DNA of 64,000 nt from assembly GCF_902859625.1 (NCBI RefSeq), contig NZ_CADIJX010000005.1:310001-374000 (forward strand). Reading direction: 5' to 3'. The notes under the pieces were generated by a model. The model was not told the origin of the DNA. It worked only from the letters and a program-made list of their open reading frames with translations, and ran no database searches. A program made the position numbers and the translations under genes. Of this stretch, positions 51,826 through 61,272 are shown piece after piece (the stretch's first letter is position 1; each line of letters starts with the position of its first letter). Source of the stretch: Achromobacter pestifer (GTDB lineage: Bacteria; Pseudomonadota; Gammaproteobacteria; Burkholderiales; Burkholderiaceae_B).

Positions 51826-54087
51826 TCAGTACCGGACCCTGAGCGACAACAATGCCGCGCGGCCCGTGCCCAGCGCCGCATAGTGCGCCGCGTAGGCCTT
51901 GGTGTAGTACGTTTCGTCGAACAGGTTCAGCACGTTCAATTGCGCCGAGAAGTGTTCGTTGAATTCGTAGGCAGCCATGGCATCGAAACGCCAGTAGGAA
52001 GGCACCCAGCGCGCCTTGGGCGTGCCGTCGGCGTTGCTTGAGGCGTCCGAATTGCCGTACTGCTTATCCACGTAGTAAGCGCCGCCGCCGACCGTCAGCT
52101 TGGGCATGACCTTGTAGGTCGTCCACAGGCTGAAGGCATTGCGAGGGGTGTTGGGCAGGTCCTGGCCGACGGCGCCGCTGTTGTAGGCGCCCTTGGTCAC
52201 TTCGCTGTCCATGAAGGTGTAGCCACCGAACACGTTCCACTTGGGCGTGATGTTGCCCGAGAAGCCCAGTTCGATACCGCGCACCTTCGCTTCGCCCACT
52301 TGCGCCACTTCCGTGGCGGACACGGCAACGCTCGTATTCTTGCGAGTATCGTGGAATGCCGCCGCCGACAGCGTCAGGCGGTCATCGAAGACCTGCCATT
52401 TCGTGCCCACTTCCACGGTGCGGCTCTTTTCCGGCTCAAGCGATGAACTCGTGACCGACGCCGCATCGCTGATCGCGCCAGCGGCAACGGCCGACGGCGT
52501 GGACGACGTGCCGTAGGTCGCGTAGATCGTGCCATTGGGCACCGGCTTGTAGGCCATGCCCAGCTGATAGTTGAAGAGGCTGTCCTGGCGGCTGGTGCTG
52601 TAGAACGCGGGTGTGCCCGCCGGATCGCTGCGGCCCTTCGCGATGTTGCTGCCGCTGGTGCGGTAGTTGTCCCACCGCGCACCCAGGCTGGCTTGCCATT
52701 GCTCGTTGAACTTGATGGTGTCGAAACCGTAGACCGCCGTCGTATCCGTGTTGTAGCGCGCAGGATTGTCGTTGCGGGTGAGGTGGCCGGTGTAGTCGGT
52801 GCCCGGGTCCGGGTTCCACAAAGAGGCGCACAACGCCGGGTTGGACAAGTCCGTCGCACTGACCTTGCACGCCATGGGGCCGTTGGCGATGGTCTGGGTG
52901 TAGCTGTCCTTGTTCTGCTTGATGTTGCTGTACTCAAAGCCCAGGTCGAACGTGTGCTTCAAGCTGCCGGTGTCGAACTCGCCGGTCAGGTCCGTTTGGT
53001 TGGCGAAGCTCTTCGTGACGTAGTAGCCCGACTTCAACGCACGGTAAACCAGGCCGTTGGGCACGTTGCCCTTGCTGTCGTCCGGGTTGGTGGCCGCGAA
53101 ATCGGTCGTGCCGCGTCCGTAGCGGGTCACGTTGCGCAATTGCAGCTTGTCGGAAAAATCATGCTGAAAATCGACCGTGGCAACGTCATCGCGTGTGCTC
53201 ATGAAGTCCCGGCCTTTCAGGCCGTAGAACGTCTTGCGGCTCACGCCCATCGTCTCCGTCACCGGCTGGCCCGTCTTCGGGTCATACGGAATGGCGTAGT
53301 CCGGCATGCTGTCGTCTTGGTAGTGGTAGTAGCTCAGCGTGATGCGCGTCGGCGTGCCCACGCCCAGCATCAACGAAGGCGCCACGCCCCAGCGCTCGAA
53401 GTTCACGGCATCGTCGCGGCCGGGCACGTCGCCCTTGTTGCCCATCACGTTCAGGCGGAATGCCGCCTTGTCGGCCAGGCGCCAATTGCCGTCGATGGTG
53501 GCGCGGTAGTTGTTGTCGGTGCCGATCTGGGCGGTGGCTTCCGTGAAGTCCGTCGCCTTTGGCGCCTTGCTGACCATGTTGATGCTGCCACCCGCGCCGC
53601 CACGGCCGGAATACACCGAGTCGGGCCCCTTGATCACTTCCACCTGTTCCAGATTGAAGGTGTCGCGCACTTGGGTGCTGGAGTCGCGGATACCGTCCAG
53701 GAACAGGCTTCCCGCTGCGTTCTGGCCCCGGATGATCGGCAAATCGCCACCCGGGCGGCCGCCTTCGCCTGCCCCGAACGTGATCCCGGGCGAATTGCGC
53801 AGCACGTCTTGCAGCGTCGATGCGGCCTGATCCTGGATCACCTGCTTGGGCACTACCTGCACCGTGCGCGGCGTGTCCAGCAAAGGTGCGGTCATCTTGG
53901 GCGACGGCACCGTAGTGGTCTGGTAGGAAGACCCCTCGCCTTCCACCCGTACCGGGGCAAGCTGCGTCACGCCCGAATCCGCGGACTGCGCGGCGGCGTA
54001 GGGGCTGATGAACAGGGCGGGCGCGGCAATCGCGGCGGCCAACGAGGTAGCGAGCGTATTCAGCGAATACGAGTCTTGGGGCTTCAA
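51826..54087 (-). CDS. TonB-dependent catecholate-type siderophore receptor (Fiu-like)
   Basis: 753-residue outer-membrane receptor without an STN domain. Its start MKPQDSYSLNTLATSLAAAI leads into a signal peptide ending about residue 33 (YAAAQS). TonB box-like VRVEGEG follows, then the plug (DTPRTVQVVPKQVIQDQAAS, LPIIRGQNAAGSLFLDGIRD, VEVIKGPDSVYSGRGGAGG) and a barrel ending in LSLRVRY. The plug sequence and RGGAGGSINMVSK segment are like the Fiu/catecholate group. No sigma or regulator gene is adjacent, so control is probably direct by Fur; a candidate Fur box lies 20-40 bases upstream. Confidence 0.9.
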   Translation of the reverse strand: MKPQDSYSLNTLATSLAAAIAAPALFISPYAAAQSADSGVTQLAPVRVEGEGSSYQTTTVPSPKMTAPLLDTPRTVQVVPKQVIQDQAASTLQDVLRNSPGITFGAGEGGRPGGDLPIIRGQNAAGSLFLDGIRDSSTQVRDTFNLEQVEVIKGPDSVYSGRGGAGGSINMVSKAPKATDFTEATAQIGTDNNYRATIDGNWRLADKAAFRLNVMGNKGDVPGRDDAVNFERWGVAPSLMLGVGTPTRITLSYYHYQDDSMPDYAIPYDPKTGQPVTETMGVSRKTFYGLKGRDFMSTRDDVATVDFQHDFSDKLQLRNVTRYGRGTTDFAATNPDDSKGNVPNGLVYRALKSGYYVTKSFANQTDLTGEFDTGSLKHTFDLGFEYSNIKQNKDSYTQTIANGPMACKVSATDLSNPALCASLWNPDPGTDYTGHLTRNDNPARYNTDTTAVYGFDTIKFNEQWQASLGARWDNYRTSGSNIAKGRSDPAGTPAFYSTSRQDSLFNYQLGMAYKPVPNGTIYATYGTSSTPSAVAAGAISDAASVTSSSLEPEKSRTVEVGTKWQVFDDRLTLSAAAFHDTRKNTSVAVSATEVAQVGEAKVRGIELGFSGNITPKWNVFGGYTFMDSEVTKGAYNSGAVGQDLPNTPRNAFSLWTTYKVMPKLTVGGGAYYVDKQYGNSDASSNADGTPKARWVPSYWRFDAMAAYEFNEHFSAQLNVLNLFDETYYTKAYAAHYAALGTGRAALLSLRVRY

Positions 54088-54106
54088 ACCAGCTTCTCCA
54101 GAATAT

Positions 54107-54127
54107 AAATAGCAACGATTCTTGTTT
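54107..54127. promoter_or_regulatory. Candidate Fur box upstream of the catecholate receptor
   Basis: In AAATAGCAACGATTCTTGTT (54107-54126) the core AACGATTCTTGTT matches the Fur-type core AATGATTCTCATT at about 10 of 13 positions. It lies 20-40 bases upstream of the receptor start at 54087, a position where Fur would block transcription. Confidence 0.5.
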
Positions 54128-54370
54128 TTTTACCGGTTGCGATTTTGATCCTAGCTACTGAATGAAACCTGAATGAAAGCATTCCGCTCATCTAAAAGAT
54201 GAAAAAACAACACTAATGACTACCAGATCGTTATAAATGCCACTAAATAGCGGAATTTAAGGTGACGCATCAATCGTGTGGAACACCATGAATTTCGATC
54301 CCCGCCAACCCGTCTGGAAAGGTCACAGCGCGATTCCATCGCGCATGCAGCACATTTCACGAGCACCAAA

Positions 54371-54394
54371 GAAAAACGCCCCTGAGGGGGCGTT
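54371..54394 (-). terminator. Terminator of the nuo operon
   Basis: On the minus strand AACGCCCC-CTCA-GGGGCGTT is followed by TTTC and further T-rich sequence. The stem (54375-54394 on plus coordinates) starts 19 bp after the last nuo-cluster gene. Confidence 0.85.
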
Positions 54395-54412
54395 CATGGC
54401 ATTTGCGGGCCT

Positions 54413-54742
54413 TCAGGTGCGCAGCCGAGGATGCCGCTTGAACAGATAGCGGTACACGAAGCCCGGATAAGCCAGCACCAGGTACAGGCTGAGGGTGATC
54501 GCGTAGAACTCCCAGGTCTGGGCGAAGCGGTTGCCCAGCGTGGATTCAAACGTGAATCCCAGCGCGCCGACGATGGCATAGAACACCAGCACTTCAAGCA
54601 GACGCAACCAGAACGGCTTGACCGCTGTCGCCCCGCCCTGCTTCCAGGGCAAGATCGCGAACACCCGTTCCGTCAGGAACGGGAGGTTCGCGCTGACAAG
54701 CGCCAGTGCGATCAACAGCCAAACCGCCAGCGTCTGGTTCAT
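54413..54742 (-). CDS. DUF2818-family small membrane protein at the end of the nuo operon
   Basis: 109-residue inner-membrane protein with three hydrophobic segments (about residues 5-27, 46-66 and 76-98) and a basic C-terminus (KRHPRLRT). It matches the DUF2818 family, which I know as a conserved gene after nuoN in betaproteobacteria. It starts 3 bp after nuoN, strongly suggesting co-expression with complex I. The function is unknown; an accessory or assembly role in complex I is possible. Confidence 0.85.
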   Translation of the reverse strand: MNQTLAVWLLIALALVSANLPFLTERVFAILPWKQGGATAVKPFWLRLLEVLVFYAIVGALGFTFESTLGNRFAQTWEFYAITLSLYLVLAYPGFVYRYLFKRHPRLRT

Positions 54743-54745
54743 GGC

Positions 54746-56230
54746 TTACAGGCTCAGCGACGAACGGATCGCCTGGACACACAGTGCCATCAGGCCGCCC
54801 GGAAGCAGGCCCAGCACCAGCATCATGGCGCCGTTGACCGACAGCAGGCCGCGCTGGCCGCACGTGGCGACGATCGGGGCAGCGTCGGCCGCCGGTTCGT
54901 CGAAGTACACCACCTTGACGACACGCAGGTAGTAGAACGCGCCGATCAGCGAGAACAGCACCGCGATCACGGCCAGCGTCACGTGGCCAGCGCTGATCAG
55001 CGCTTGCAGCACGGCCAGCTTGGCGTAGAAGCCCACCAGCGGCGGAATGCCGGCCAGCGAGAACATCAGCAGCAGCACGATGGCGGCATGCCACGGGCTA
55101 CGACGGTTCAGGCCCTTCAGGTCGTCGATGTGCTCGCACTCGAAACCCTGACGCGACAACAGCAGCACGATGCCAAAGCTGGCCAGCGTGGTCAGCACGT
55201 AGGTCAGCATGTAGAACAGCGACGCGCCGTAGGCGGCCGACGACAGTTCCGGCTTGCCGGCAACCGAACCCGACATCAGGCCCAGCAGCACGAAGCCCAT
55301 GTGCGAGATCGTCGAGTACGCCAGCATGCGCTTGAAGTTGGTCTGCGCGATGGCGGTCAGGTTACCGATGGCCAGCGACAGCACGGCCAGGATCATCAGC
55401 ATCGGCTGCCAGTCGGCGGCCAAGCCGTGCAGGCCGTCCACCAGCAGACGCAGCGTGATGGCAAAAGCCGCCAGCTTGGGCGCTCCGCCCAGGATCAGCG
55501 TGACCGCGGTCGGCGAACCCTGGTAGACGTCCGGCACCCACATGTGGAACGGCACGGCGCCCAACTTGAATGCCAGGCCCGACACCAGGAACACGATGCC
55601 GAACACCAGCGCCATCTTCTCGGCCTTGCCAGCCGCGATGACCTTGGAGACTTCAGCCAGGTCCAGGTGACCGGTGGCGCCGTAGACCATCGACATGCCG
55701 TACAGCAGGAAGCCCGAGGCCAATGCGCCAAGCACGAAGTACTTCATGGCGGCTTCGGTGGCCACGACGTCATCACGACGCAGGGCGATCAGCGCGTAAA
55801 GCGCCAGCGACATCAGTTCCAGGCCCAGGTAGATGGAGATCAGGTTCCCGGAGGAAATCATGACCATCTGACCCAGCAACGCAAACAGCGTCAGGACGTA
55901 GAGTTCGCCGCCCTTGAGCATGTCACGGACCTGCGCATACACACGGCCATAAACCAAGGTCGCGGCCACGGCGATGTAGGACGCGATTTTCAGCAGGTGC
56001 GACAGTTCGTCGGTGACGTACAGGCCGTGGAAGGTCTTGCCCGCCACGCCGTTCTTCCATTGCACGGCCGACACAACGGTCAGCACGCCCAATGCCAGCA
56101 GCGTCAGCAGGAACGTCGGCTTGCGCTCGGGGTGATTGCTGACCGCGTCGACGAGCAGGATAGCCAGGCCGAAAACCAGCAGAAGGATTTCCGGTGTCGC
56201 CAGGGCGAAATCGATTTGGGATTGCATCAT
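54746..56230 (-). CDS. nuoN: NADH-quinone oxidoreductase subunit N
   Basis: 494-residue antiporter-like membrane subunit of complex I, with about 14 membrane segments. Antiporter-family residues are in [19 protein letters not shown] (Glu of TM5) and [26 protein letters not shown] (Lys of TM7). It helps pump protons as electrons pass from NADH to quinone. It lies 9 bp after nuoM. Confidence 0.96.
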   Translation of the reverse strand: MMQSQIDFALATPEILLLVFGLAILLVDAVSNHPERKPTFLLTLLALGVLTVVSAVQWKNGVAGKTFHGLYVTDELSHLLKIASYIAVAATLVYGRVYAQVRDMLKGGELYVLTLFALLGQMVMISSGNLISIYLGLELMSLALYALIALRRDDVVATEAAMKYFVLGALASGFLLYGMSMVYGATGHLDLAEVSKVIAAGKAEKMALVFGIVFLVSGLAFKLGAVPFHMWVPDVYQGSPTAVTLILGGAPKLAAFAITLRLLVDGLHGLAADWQPMLMILAVLSLAIGNLTAIAQTNFKRMLAYSTISHMGFVLLGLMSGSVAGKPELSSAAYGASLFYMLTYVLTTLASFGIVLLLSRQGFECEHIDDLKGLNRRSPWHAAIVLLLMFSLAGIPPLVGFYAKLAVLQALISAGHVTLAVIAVLFSLIGAFYYLRVVKVVYFDEPAADAAPIVATCGQRGLLSVNGAMMLVLGLLPGGLMALCVQAIRSSLSL

Positions 56231-56239
56231 TGTCTTGTC

Positions 56240-57742
56240 TTACAGTTTCGAGACGGCAACGTGTTGCAGCAGGGCCTCGACCGACACGTGCATCACGTCG
56301 GTAAAGGGCTTGGGATAGATCCCCATGTACAACACGGCGATCGCCATCACGCCAAGAATCACAAATTCGCGGCGGTTGATATCGGTCAGCGCACGTACAT
56401 GGTCATTGGCGATGTCGCCCAGGACCACGCGCTTGACCATCCACAGCGAATACGAAGCACCCAGGATCAGGGCGGTAGCCGCCAACAGGCCGATCCAGAA
56501 GTTGTGCTCGACCGCGCCCATGATCACCATGAACTCGCCGACGAAACCGCTGGTGGCCGGCAGGCCGCTGTTGGCCATCGAGAACAGGATGAAGAACGTG
56601 GCAAAACGCGGCATCACGTTGACCACGCCGCCGTAGTCGGAGATGCGGCGCGAGTGCATGCGGTCATAGAGCACGCCAATACACATGAACATGGCGCCCG
56701 ACACGAAACCGTGCGAGATCATCTGCACGATGGCGCCTTCGACGCCGGCCGTGTTGAAGATGAAGAAGCCCAGCGTCACGAAGCCCATGTGGGCCACCGA
56801 CGAATAAGCCACCAGTTTCTTCATGTCTTCCTGGATGATCGCCACCAGACCGATGTAGATCACCGCAATCAGGGACAGCGTGATCATCAGGCCAGCCAGG
56901 CTGTGCGAGGCATCCGGCGTGATCGGCAGCGAGAAGCGCAGGAAGCCGTAGGCGCCCAGCTTCAGCATGATCGCGGCCAGCACGATGGAGCCGCCCGTGG
57001 GCGCTTCAACGTGGACATCCGGCAACCACGTGTGGACGGGCCACATCGGCACCTTCACCGCGAATGCCGCCAGCAGCGCCACGAAGATCAGGATCTGCTC
57101 GGTCTGGCCCAGCTTGACCTGGTGCCAGGTCAGGATGTCGAACGAACCACCCGAGGCGTGCCACAGGTAGATGAACGCGATCAAGGTCAACAGCGAACCC
57201 ATCAGCGTGTACAGGAAGAACTTGAATGCCGCGTAGATGCGATTATCGCCGCCCCACGCACCGATGATGATGTACATCGGGATCAGCGTGGCTTCGAAGA
57301 ACACATAGAACAGCATGCCGTCCAGCGCCGCGAACACGCCCACCATCAGACCGGACAGGATCAGGAAGGCGGCCATGTACTGCGCCACGCGGCTGGTGAT
57401 CACTTCCCAGCCGGCCAACACCACGATGATGGTGATGAAGGCGGTCAGCAGGACGAACCACAGCGAAATGCCGTCAATGCCCAGGTGGTAGTTGACGTTG
57501 AAGGCTTCGATCCACGACGCCTTTTCCACGAACTGCATGGCAGCCGTGGTGTTGTCGAAACTGGTGTAGAGCGGGATCGTGACGAGGAAACCGGCGACAG
57601 CGCCAGCCAGCGACAGGCCGCGCGTCAGACCGGGACGGTCGTCACGGCCCACCGCCAGCACCAGCAGGCCGAATACGATCGGGACAAAGATCGCAAGCGT
57701 GAGCCAGGGGAAAGTGTTGGATGCCATCTCGCTTGCCATCAT
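56240..57742 (-). CDS. nuoM: NADH-quinone oxidoreductase subunit M
   Basis: 500-residue antiporter-like proton-pumping subunit of complex I. Key regions: FFEATLIPMYIIIGAWGG (conserved Glu), FAVKVPMWPVHTWLPDVHVEAPTGGSIVLA (Lys and antiporter signature) and KKLVAYSSVAHMGFVTLG. The start is ambiguous between 57742, 57739 and 57727 (MASEMASNTFPW); 57742 gives a 4-bp overlap with the nuoL stop. Confidence 0.96.
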   Translation of the reverse strand: MMASEMASNTFPWLTLAIFVPIVFGLLVLAVGRDDRPGLTRGLSLAGAVAGFLVTIPLYTSFDNTTAAMQFVEKASWIEAFNVNYHLGIDGISLWFVLLTAFITIIVVLAGWEVITSRVAQYMAAFLILSGLMVGVFAALDGMLFYVFFEATLIPMYIIIGAWGGDNRIYAAFKFFLYTLMGSLLTLIAFIYLWHASGGSFDILTWHQVKLGQTEQILIFVALLAAFAVKVPMWPVHTWLPDVHVEAPTGGSIVLAAIMLKLGAYGFLRFSLPITPDASHSLAGLMITLSLIAVIYIGLVAIIQEDMKKLVAYSSVAHMGFVTLGFFIFNTAGVEGAIVQMISHGFVSGAMFMCIGVLYDRMHSRRISDYGGVVNVMPRFATFFILFSMANSGLPATSGFVGEFMVIMGAVEHNFWIGLLAATALILGASYSLWMVKRVVLGDIANDHVRALTDINRREFVILGVMAIAVLYMGIYPKPFTDVMHVSVEALLQHVAVSKL

Positions 57743-59766
57743 TGGGGAATCAGCACAAAGAAAGTCACCAGCGCCATGATGCCGATGATCATCGCGAAAG
57801 CGTAGTGATAGATGAAGCCGGATTGCAGGTGGCGGCTGACCGCTGCCACCCAGCCCACCACGCGGGCGCTACCGTTGACCAGGATGCCGTCGATGATGCC
57901 GCGGTCGCCGGTCTGCCACAGGCCACGGCCCAGTGCACGCAGGCCGCGAGCGATGATCTGCTCGTTGACCCAATCCACGTAGTACTTGTTTTCAAGCACC
58001 TTGTTCACGCCAGACAGGCTGGACTTGATCGCGGCGGGAACCTTCGGGTTGATCAGGTAGCAGTACCAGGCAATGACGCCGCCTGCCACGACCAGCCAGA
58101 ACGGCAGGGTCTGGAAGGCATGCAGGCCATAGGCGACCCAGCCGTGCCACTCTTCGTTCAATTCGTGCATCGCCGGATGCTGCGGCAGCACCGTGATGAC
58201 GCCGTTGAAGAACTTGCCGAACAGCATCGGATCCACGGCCCAGGCGCCAACCAGCACCGACGGAATCGCCAGCAGGATCAGCGGCAGCGTGACCACCCAG
58301 GGCGACTCATGCGGCTTGCCGCCATGATGGCCGTGGCCGTGATCGTCGTGACCGTGGTCGTCATGACCATGACCGTGACCGTGGTCGCTGGTGTCGAAGC
58401 GTTCCTTGCCGTGGAAGACCAGGAAGTACACGCGGAACGAGTACAGCGACGTCACGAACACACCAATCAGCACGGCGTAGTACGCGAAGCTTGCGCCCCA
58501 GACGTTGGCGTGGCCGGCGGCTTCAATGATGTTTTCCTTCGAGTAGAAACCCGAGAAGAACGGCGTGCCGACGAGAGCCAGCGTGCCCAGCAGGAAGGTG
58601 ATCCAGGTGATGGGCATGTACTTGCGCAGGCCACCCATGTTGCGGATGTCCTGATCGTGGTGCATGCCGATGATGACCGAGCCCGCGCCCAGGAACAGCA
58701 GCGCCTTGAAGAAAGCGTGGGTCATCAGGTGGAAAATCGCCACCGAGTAGGCCGACGAACCCAGCGCGACCGTCATGTAGCCCAGCTGCGACAGCGTGGA
58801 ATACGCGACCACGCGCTTGATGTCGGTCTGGATGATGCCCAGGATGCCCAGGAACAATGCACCGATGGCGCCGATCACGATGATGAACGACAGCGCGACG
58901 TCCGACAGTTCAAACAGGGGCGAGAAGCGCGCAACCATGAAGATGCCGGCCGTCACCATGGTGGCGGCGTGGATCAGCGCGGAGATCGGGGTCGGGCCTT
59001 CCATCGAGTCGGGCAGCCAGGCGTGCAGCGGAACCTGGGCCGACTTGCCCATGGCGCCGATGAACAGGCAGATACACGCCACCGTCAGCAGCATCCAGTC
59101 CGAACCCGGCAGGGTCATCGCGGCCAGCTTGTCGGCTTGGGCGAACACTTCGCCGTAGTGCATCGTGCCGGCGTACGCGAACAACAGGCCGATGCCCAGC
59201 ACGAAGCCGAAGTCACCCACGCGGTTGATCAGGAACGCCTTCATGTTCGCGAAGATGGCGGTCGGACGGGTGTACCAGAAACCGATCAGCAGGTAGGACA
59301 CCAGACCCACAGCTTCCCAGCCGAAGAACAGCTGCACCATGTTGTTCGACATCACCAGCATGAGCATGGAGAACGTGAACAGCGAGATGTACGAGAAGAA
59401 GCGCTGGTAGCCGGGATCATCCGCCATGTAGCCGATGGTGTAGATGTGCACCATCAGCGACACGGAGGTCACCACGACCATCATCATGGCCGACAGCGGA
59501 TCGATCAGGAAGCCGATTTCCAGCTTGGTCTGACCGATCAGGCTCCAGGTGTAGACGGCGCCGTCAAAGCGCAGGCCGTTGAGCACGTCGCCCAACACCA
59601 CCACCGAACCAATGGCGGAAATCAAGACGCCCAGGATGGTGATGACGTGCGACGCACGGCGGCCGATGGGGCGGCCAAGGAACCCGGTGCCAAAAAGGCC
59701 CGCGAGAATTGCTCCGGCCAGCGGTGCCAGCGCGATGAGCAAGTAGAGATTGGGTGAGCTAGACAT
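57739..59766 (-). CDS. nuoL: NADH-quinone oxidoreductase subunit L, with His-rich loop
   Basis: 675-residue antiporter-like subunit of complex I with the C-terminal lateral helix. Typical sequences: FFGWEAVGLVSYLLIGFW (conserved Glu), GKSAQVPLHAWLPDSMEGPTPISALIHAATMV and KRVVAYSTLSQLGYM. A loop at about residues 459-484 is very rich in His and Asp (HGHGHGHDDHGHDDHGHGHH), facing a membrane side. The rest is normal in length and order, so this is an insertion in a loop, not a disruption. Confidence 0.97.
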   Translation of the reverse strand: MSSSPNLYLLIALAPLAGAILAGLFGTGFLGRPIGRRASHVITILGVLISAIGSVVVLGDVLNGLRFDGAVYTWSLIGQTKLEIGFLIDPLSAMMMVVVTSVSLMVHIYTIGYMADDPGYQRFFSYISLFTFSMLMLVMSNNMVQLFFGWEAVGLVSYLLIGFWYTRPTAIFANMKAFLINRVGDFGFVLGIGLLFAYAGTMHYGEVFAQADKLAAMTLPGSDWMLLTVACICLFIGAMGKSAQVPLHAWLPDSMEGPTPISALIHAATMVTAGIFMVARFSPLFELSDVALSFIIVIGAIGALFLGILGIIQTDIKRVVAYSTLSQLGYMTVALGSSAYSVAIFHLMTHAFFKALLFLGAGSVIIGMHHDQDIRNMGGLRKYMPITWITFLLGTLALVGTPFFSGFYSKENIIEAAGHANVWGASFAYYAVLIGVFVTSLYSFRVYFLVFHGKERFDTSDHGHGHGHDDHGHDDHGHGHHGGKPHESPWVVTLPLILLAIPSVLVGAWAVDPMLFGKFFNGVITVLPQHPAMHELNEEWHGWVAYGLHAFQTLPFWLVVAGGVIAWYCYLINPKVPAAIKSSLSGVNKVLENKYYVDWVNEQIIARGLRALGRGLWQTGDRGIIDGILVNGSARVVGWVAAVSRHLQSGFIYHYAFAMIIGIMALVTFFVLIPQ

Positions 59767-59783
59767 TTTCTTCCAATACCCCG

Positions 59784-60092
59784 TCAGCCCTTCAGGCGAT
59801 CGAGTTGGTCAACGTTGATCGTGTTCAGGTTGCGGAACAGCAGCACCAGGATGGCCAGGCCGATCGCCGCTTCAGCGGCGGCCACGGTCAGGATGAAGAA
59901 CACGAACACCTGACCGGCGGTATCGCCGAACCAGCTGGAGAACGCCACGAAGTTCATGTTGACGGCCAGGAGCACAAGCTCGATGGACATCAAGAGAATG
60001 ATCAGGTTGCGGCGGTTCAGGAAGATGCCGAAGATCCCGATGGCGAACAGGATCGCCCCGAGAATCAGATAGTGGGCCAGCGTCAGCGTCAT
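59784..60092 (-). CDS. nuoK: NADH-quinone oxidoreductase subunit K
   Basis: 102-residue three-helix membrane subunit of complex I. It has the conserved glutamate in [17 protein letters not shown] and a second acidic site in [14 protein letters not shown], both important for proton transfer. It overlaps nuoJ by 4 bp. Confidence 0.97.
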   Translation of the reverse strand: MTLTLAHYLILGAILFAIGIFGIFLNRRNLIILLMSIELVLLAVNMNFVAFSSWFGDTAGQVFVFFILTVAAAEAAIGLAILVLLFRNLNTINVDQLDRLKG

Positions 60093-60745
60093 TCTTTTTC
60101 TCCTTGGGGCGCGGCGGGGGCAGCGGACGCACCGTCACGCTTGGCCTGGGCGCGCTCGCTCTGGGCGGGCATGCTCACCATGCGGAAGCGGTCCTTGGCA
60201 CGCACGCGGACGGCGGCCACCGGGTCGTTGTACTTCACGTCGCGGCGGCGACGCAGGGTCAGCGCAATCGCGGCGACCATGCCCACCAGCAGCAGAGCGG
60301 CACCCACTTCAATCGCGTAGACGTACTGGGTGTACATGACTTCGCCCAGCGCGCGGGCGTTGTTGTAGTCACCGGCAACCGGCGCTTGCGGACCCGCGCC
60401 GTACCAGGTGGAACCCAGCACGAAGGACATTTCCAGCACCAGCACCAGACCGATCACCAGGCCCAAAGGCAGGTAGGTCTTCATGCCTTGGCGCATGGTG
60501 TCCATGCGGATATCCAGCATCATCACGACGAAGAGGAAGAGCACCATCACGGCGCCCACGTACACCAGCACCAGCAGCAGCGCCAGGAATTCAGCGCCCA
60601 ACAGCATCCACAGCATCGCGGCGTTGGAGAACGCCAGGATCAGATGCAGCACAGCAGTGACCGGACTGCGCGCGGTGATCACGCGGAACGCCGCGATCAC
60701 CAGCACGGTGGCCAGTATGTAGAAAAGGACAGTGGTAAAAGTCAT
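60089..60745 (-). CDS. nuoJ: NADH-quinone oxidoreductase subunit J
   Basis: 218-residue membrane subunit of complex I with five hydrophobic segments; conserved [36 protein letters not shown] region. The C-terminal ~45 residues are charged and Ala-rich (ending [10 protein letters not shown]), longer than in E. coli NuoJ. Confidence 0.95.
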   Translation of the reverse strand: MTFTTVLFYILATVLVIAAFRVITARSPVTAVLHLILAFSNAAMLWMLLGAEFLALLLVLVYVGAVMVLFLFVVMMLDIRMDTMRQGMKTYLPLGLVIGLVLVLEMSFVLGSTWYGAGPQAPVAGDYNNARALGEVMYTQYVYAIEVGAALLLVGMVAAIALTLRRRRDVKYNDPVAAVRVRAKDRFRMVSMPAQSERAQAKRDGASAAPAAPQGEKE

Positions 60746-60762
60746 GGATCAGACCCTGGGCT

Positions 60763-61251
60763 TCAACGGTAAGGAGCGTCGTCGGCCCGGCGGCGGGCGA
60801 TGTCGGCTTCGTAGCGGTCGCCCACGGCGAGCAGCATGTCTTTGGTGAAATACAGGTCGCCGCGCTTTTCACCGTGGTATTCGTGGATATGGGTTTCCAC
60901 GATCGAGTCCACGGGGCAGCTTTCCTCACAGAAGCCGCAGAAAATGCACTTGGTCAGATCGATGTCGTAGCGCGTGGTGCGGCGCGAGCCGTCATCACGC
61001 TGTTCCGATTCGATGGTGATCGCCAAGGCCGGACACACGGCTTCGCACAGCTTGCACGCGATGCAACGCTCTTCCCCGTTGGGGTAGCGGCGCAATGCGT
61101 GCAGGCCGCGGAATCGCGCCGACGTGGGCGTCTTTTCCTGCGGATAACGCAAGGTGACCTTGCGCTTGAAAAAATACTTGCCCGTCAGGCGCATGCCCTT
61201 GAGCAATTCGGTCAGCATCAGACTGCCGAAGAAATCCTTGATCGCTTCCAT
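60763..61251 (-). CDS. nuoI: NADH-quinone oxidoreductase subunit I
   Basis: 162-residue peripheral iron-sulfur subunit of complex I carrying clusters N6a and N6b. Two 4Fe-4S motifs are clear: [16 protein letters not shown] and [16 protein letters not shown]. The N-terminal amphipathic region ([20 protein letters not shown]) attaches it to the membrane arm. Confidence 0.97.
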   Translation of the reverse strand: MEAIKDFFGSLMLTELLKGMRLTGKYFFKRKVTLRYPQEKTPTSARFRGLHALRRYPNGEERCIACKLCEAVCPALAITIESEQRDDGSRRTTRYDIDLTKCIFCGFCEESCPVDSIVETHIHEYHGEKRGDLYFTKDMLLAVGDRYEADIARRRADDAPYR

Positions 61252-61272
61252 ATCCTGCCTCTGCCTGGCGGC

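Larger units (their letters stand above)
54088..54412. other. 325-bp intergenic region, AT-rich, with a Fur-like site and a terminator
   Basis: Between the receptor start and the DUF2818 gene stop. The receptor-proximal part (54101-54300) is clearly more AT-rich than its surroundings, as expected for a regulated promoter, and contains the candidate Fur box. The distal part holds the nuo operon terminator at 54371-54394. No gene was seen. Confidence 0.7.

Noticed and set aside
54431..57805. 1124-residue plus-strand open frame, rich in His, Gln, Arg and Asp
   Set aside because: Antisense to nuoN and nuoM; the composition is the typical reverse-strand image of hydrophobic codons.
57721..59757. 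678-residue plus-strand open frame
   Set aside because: Antisense to nuoL; same composition artefact.
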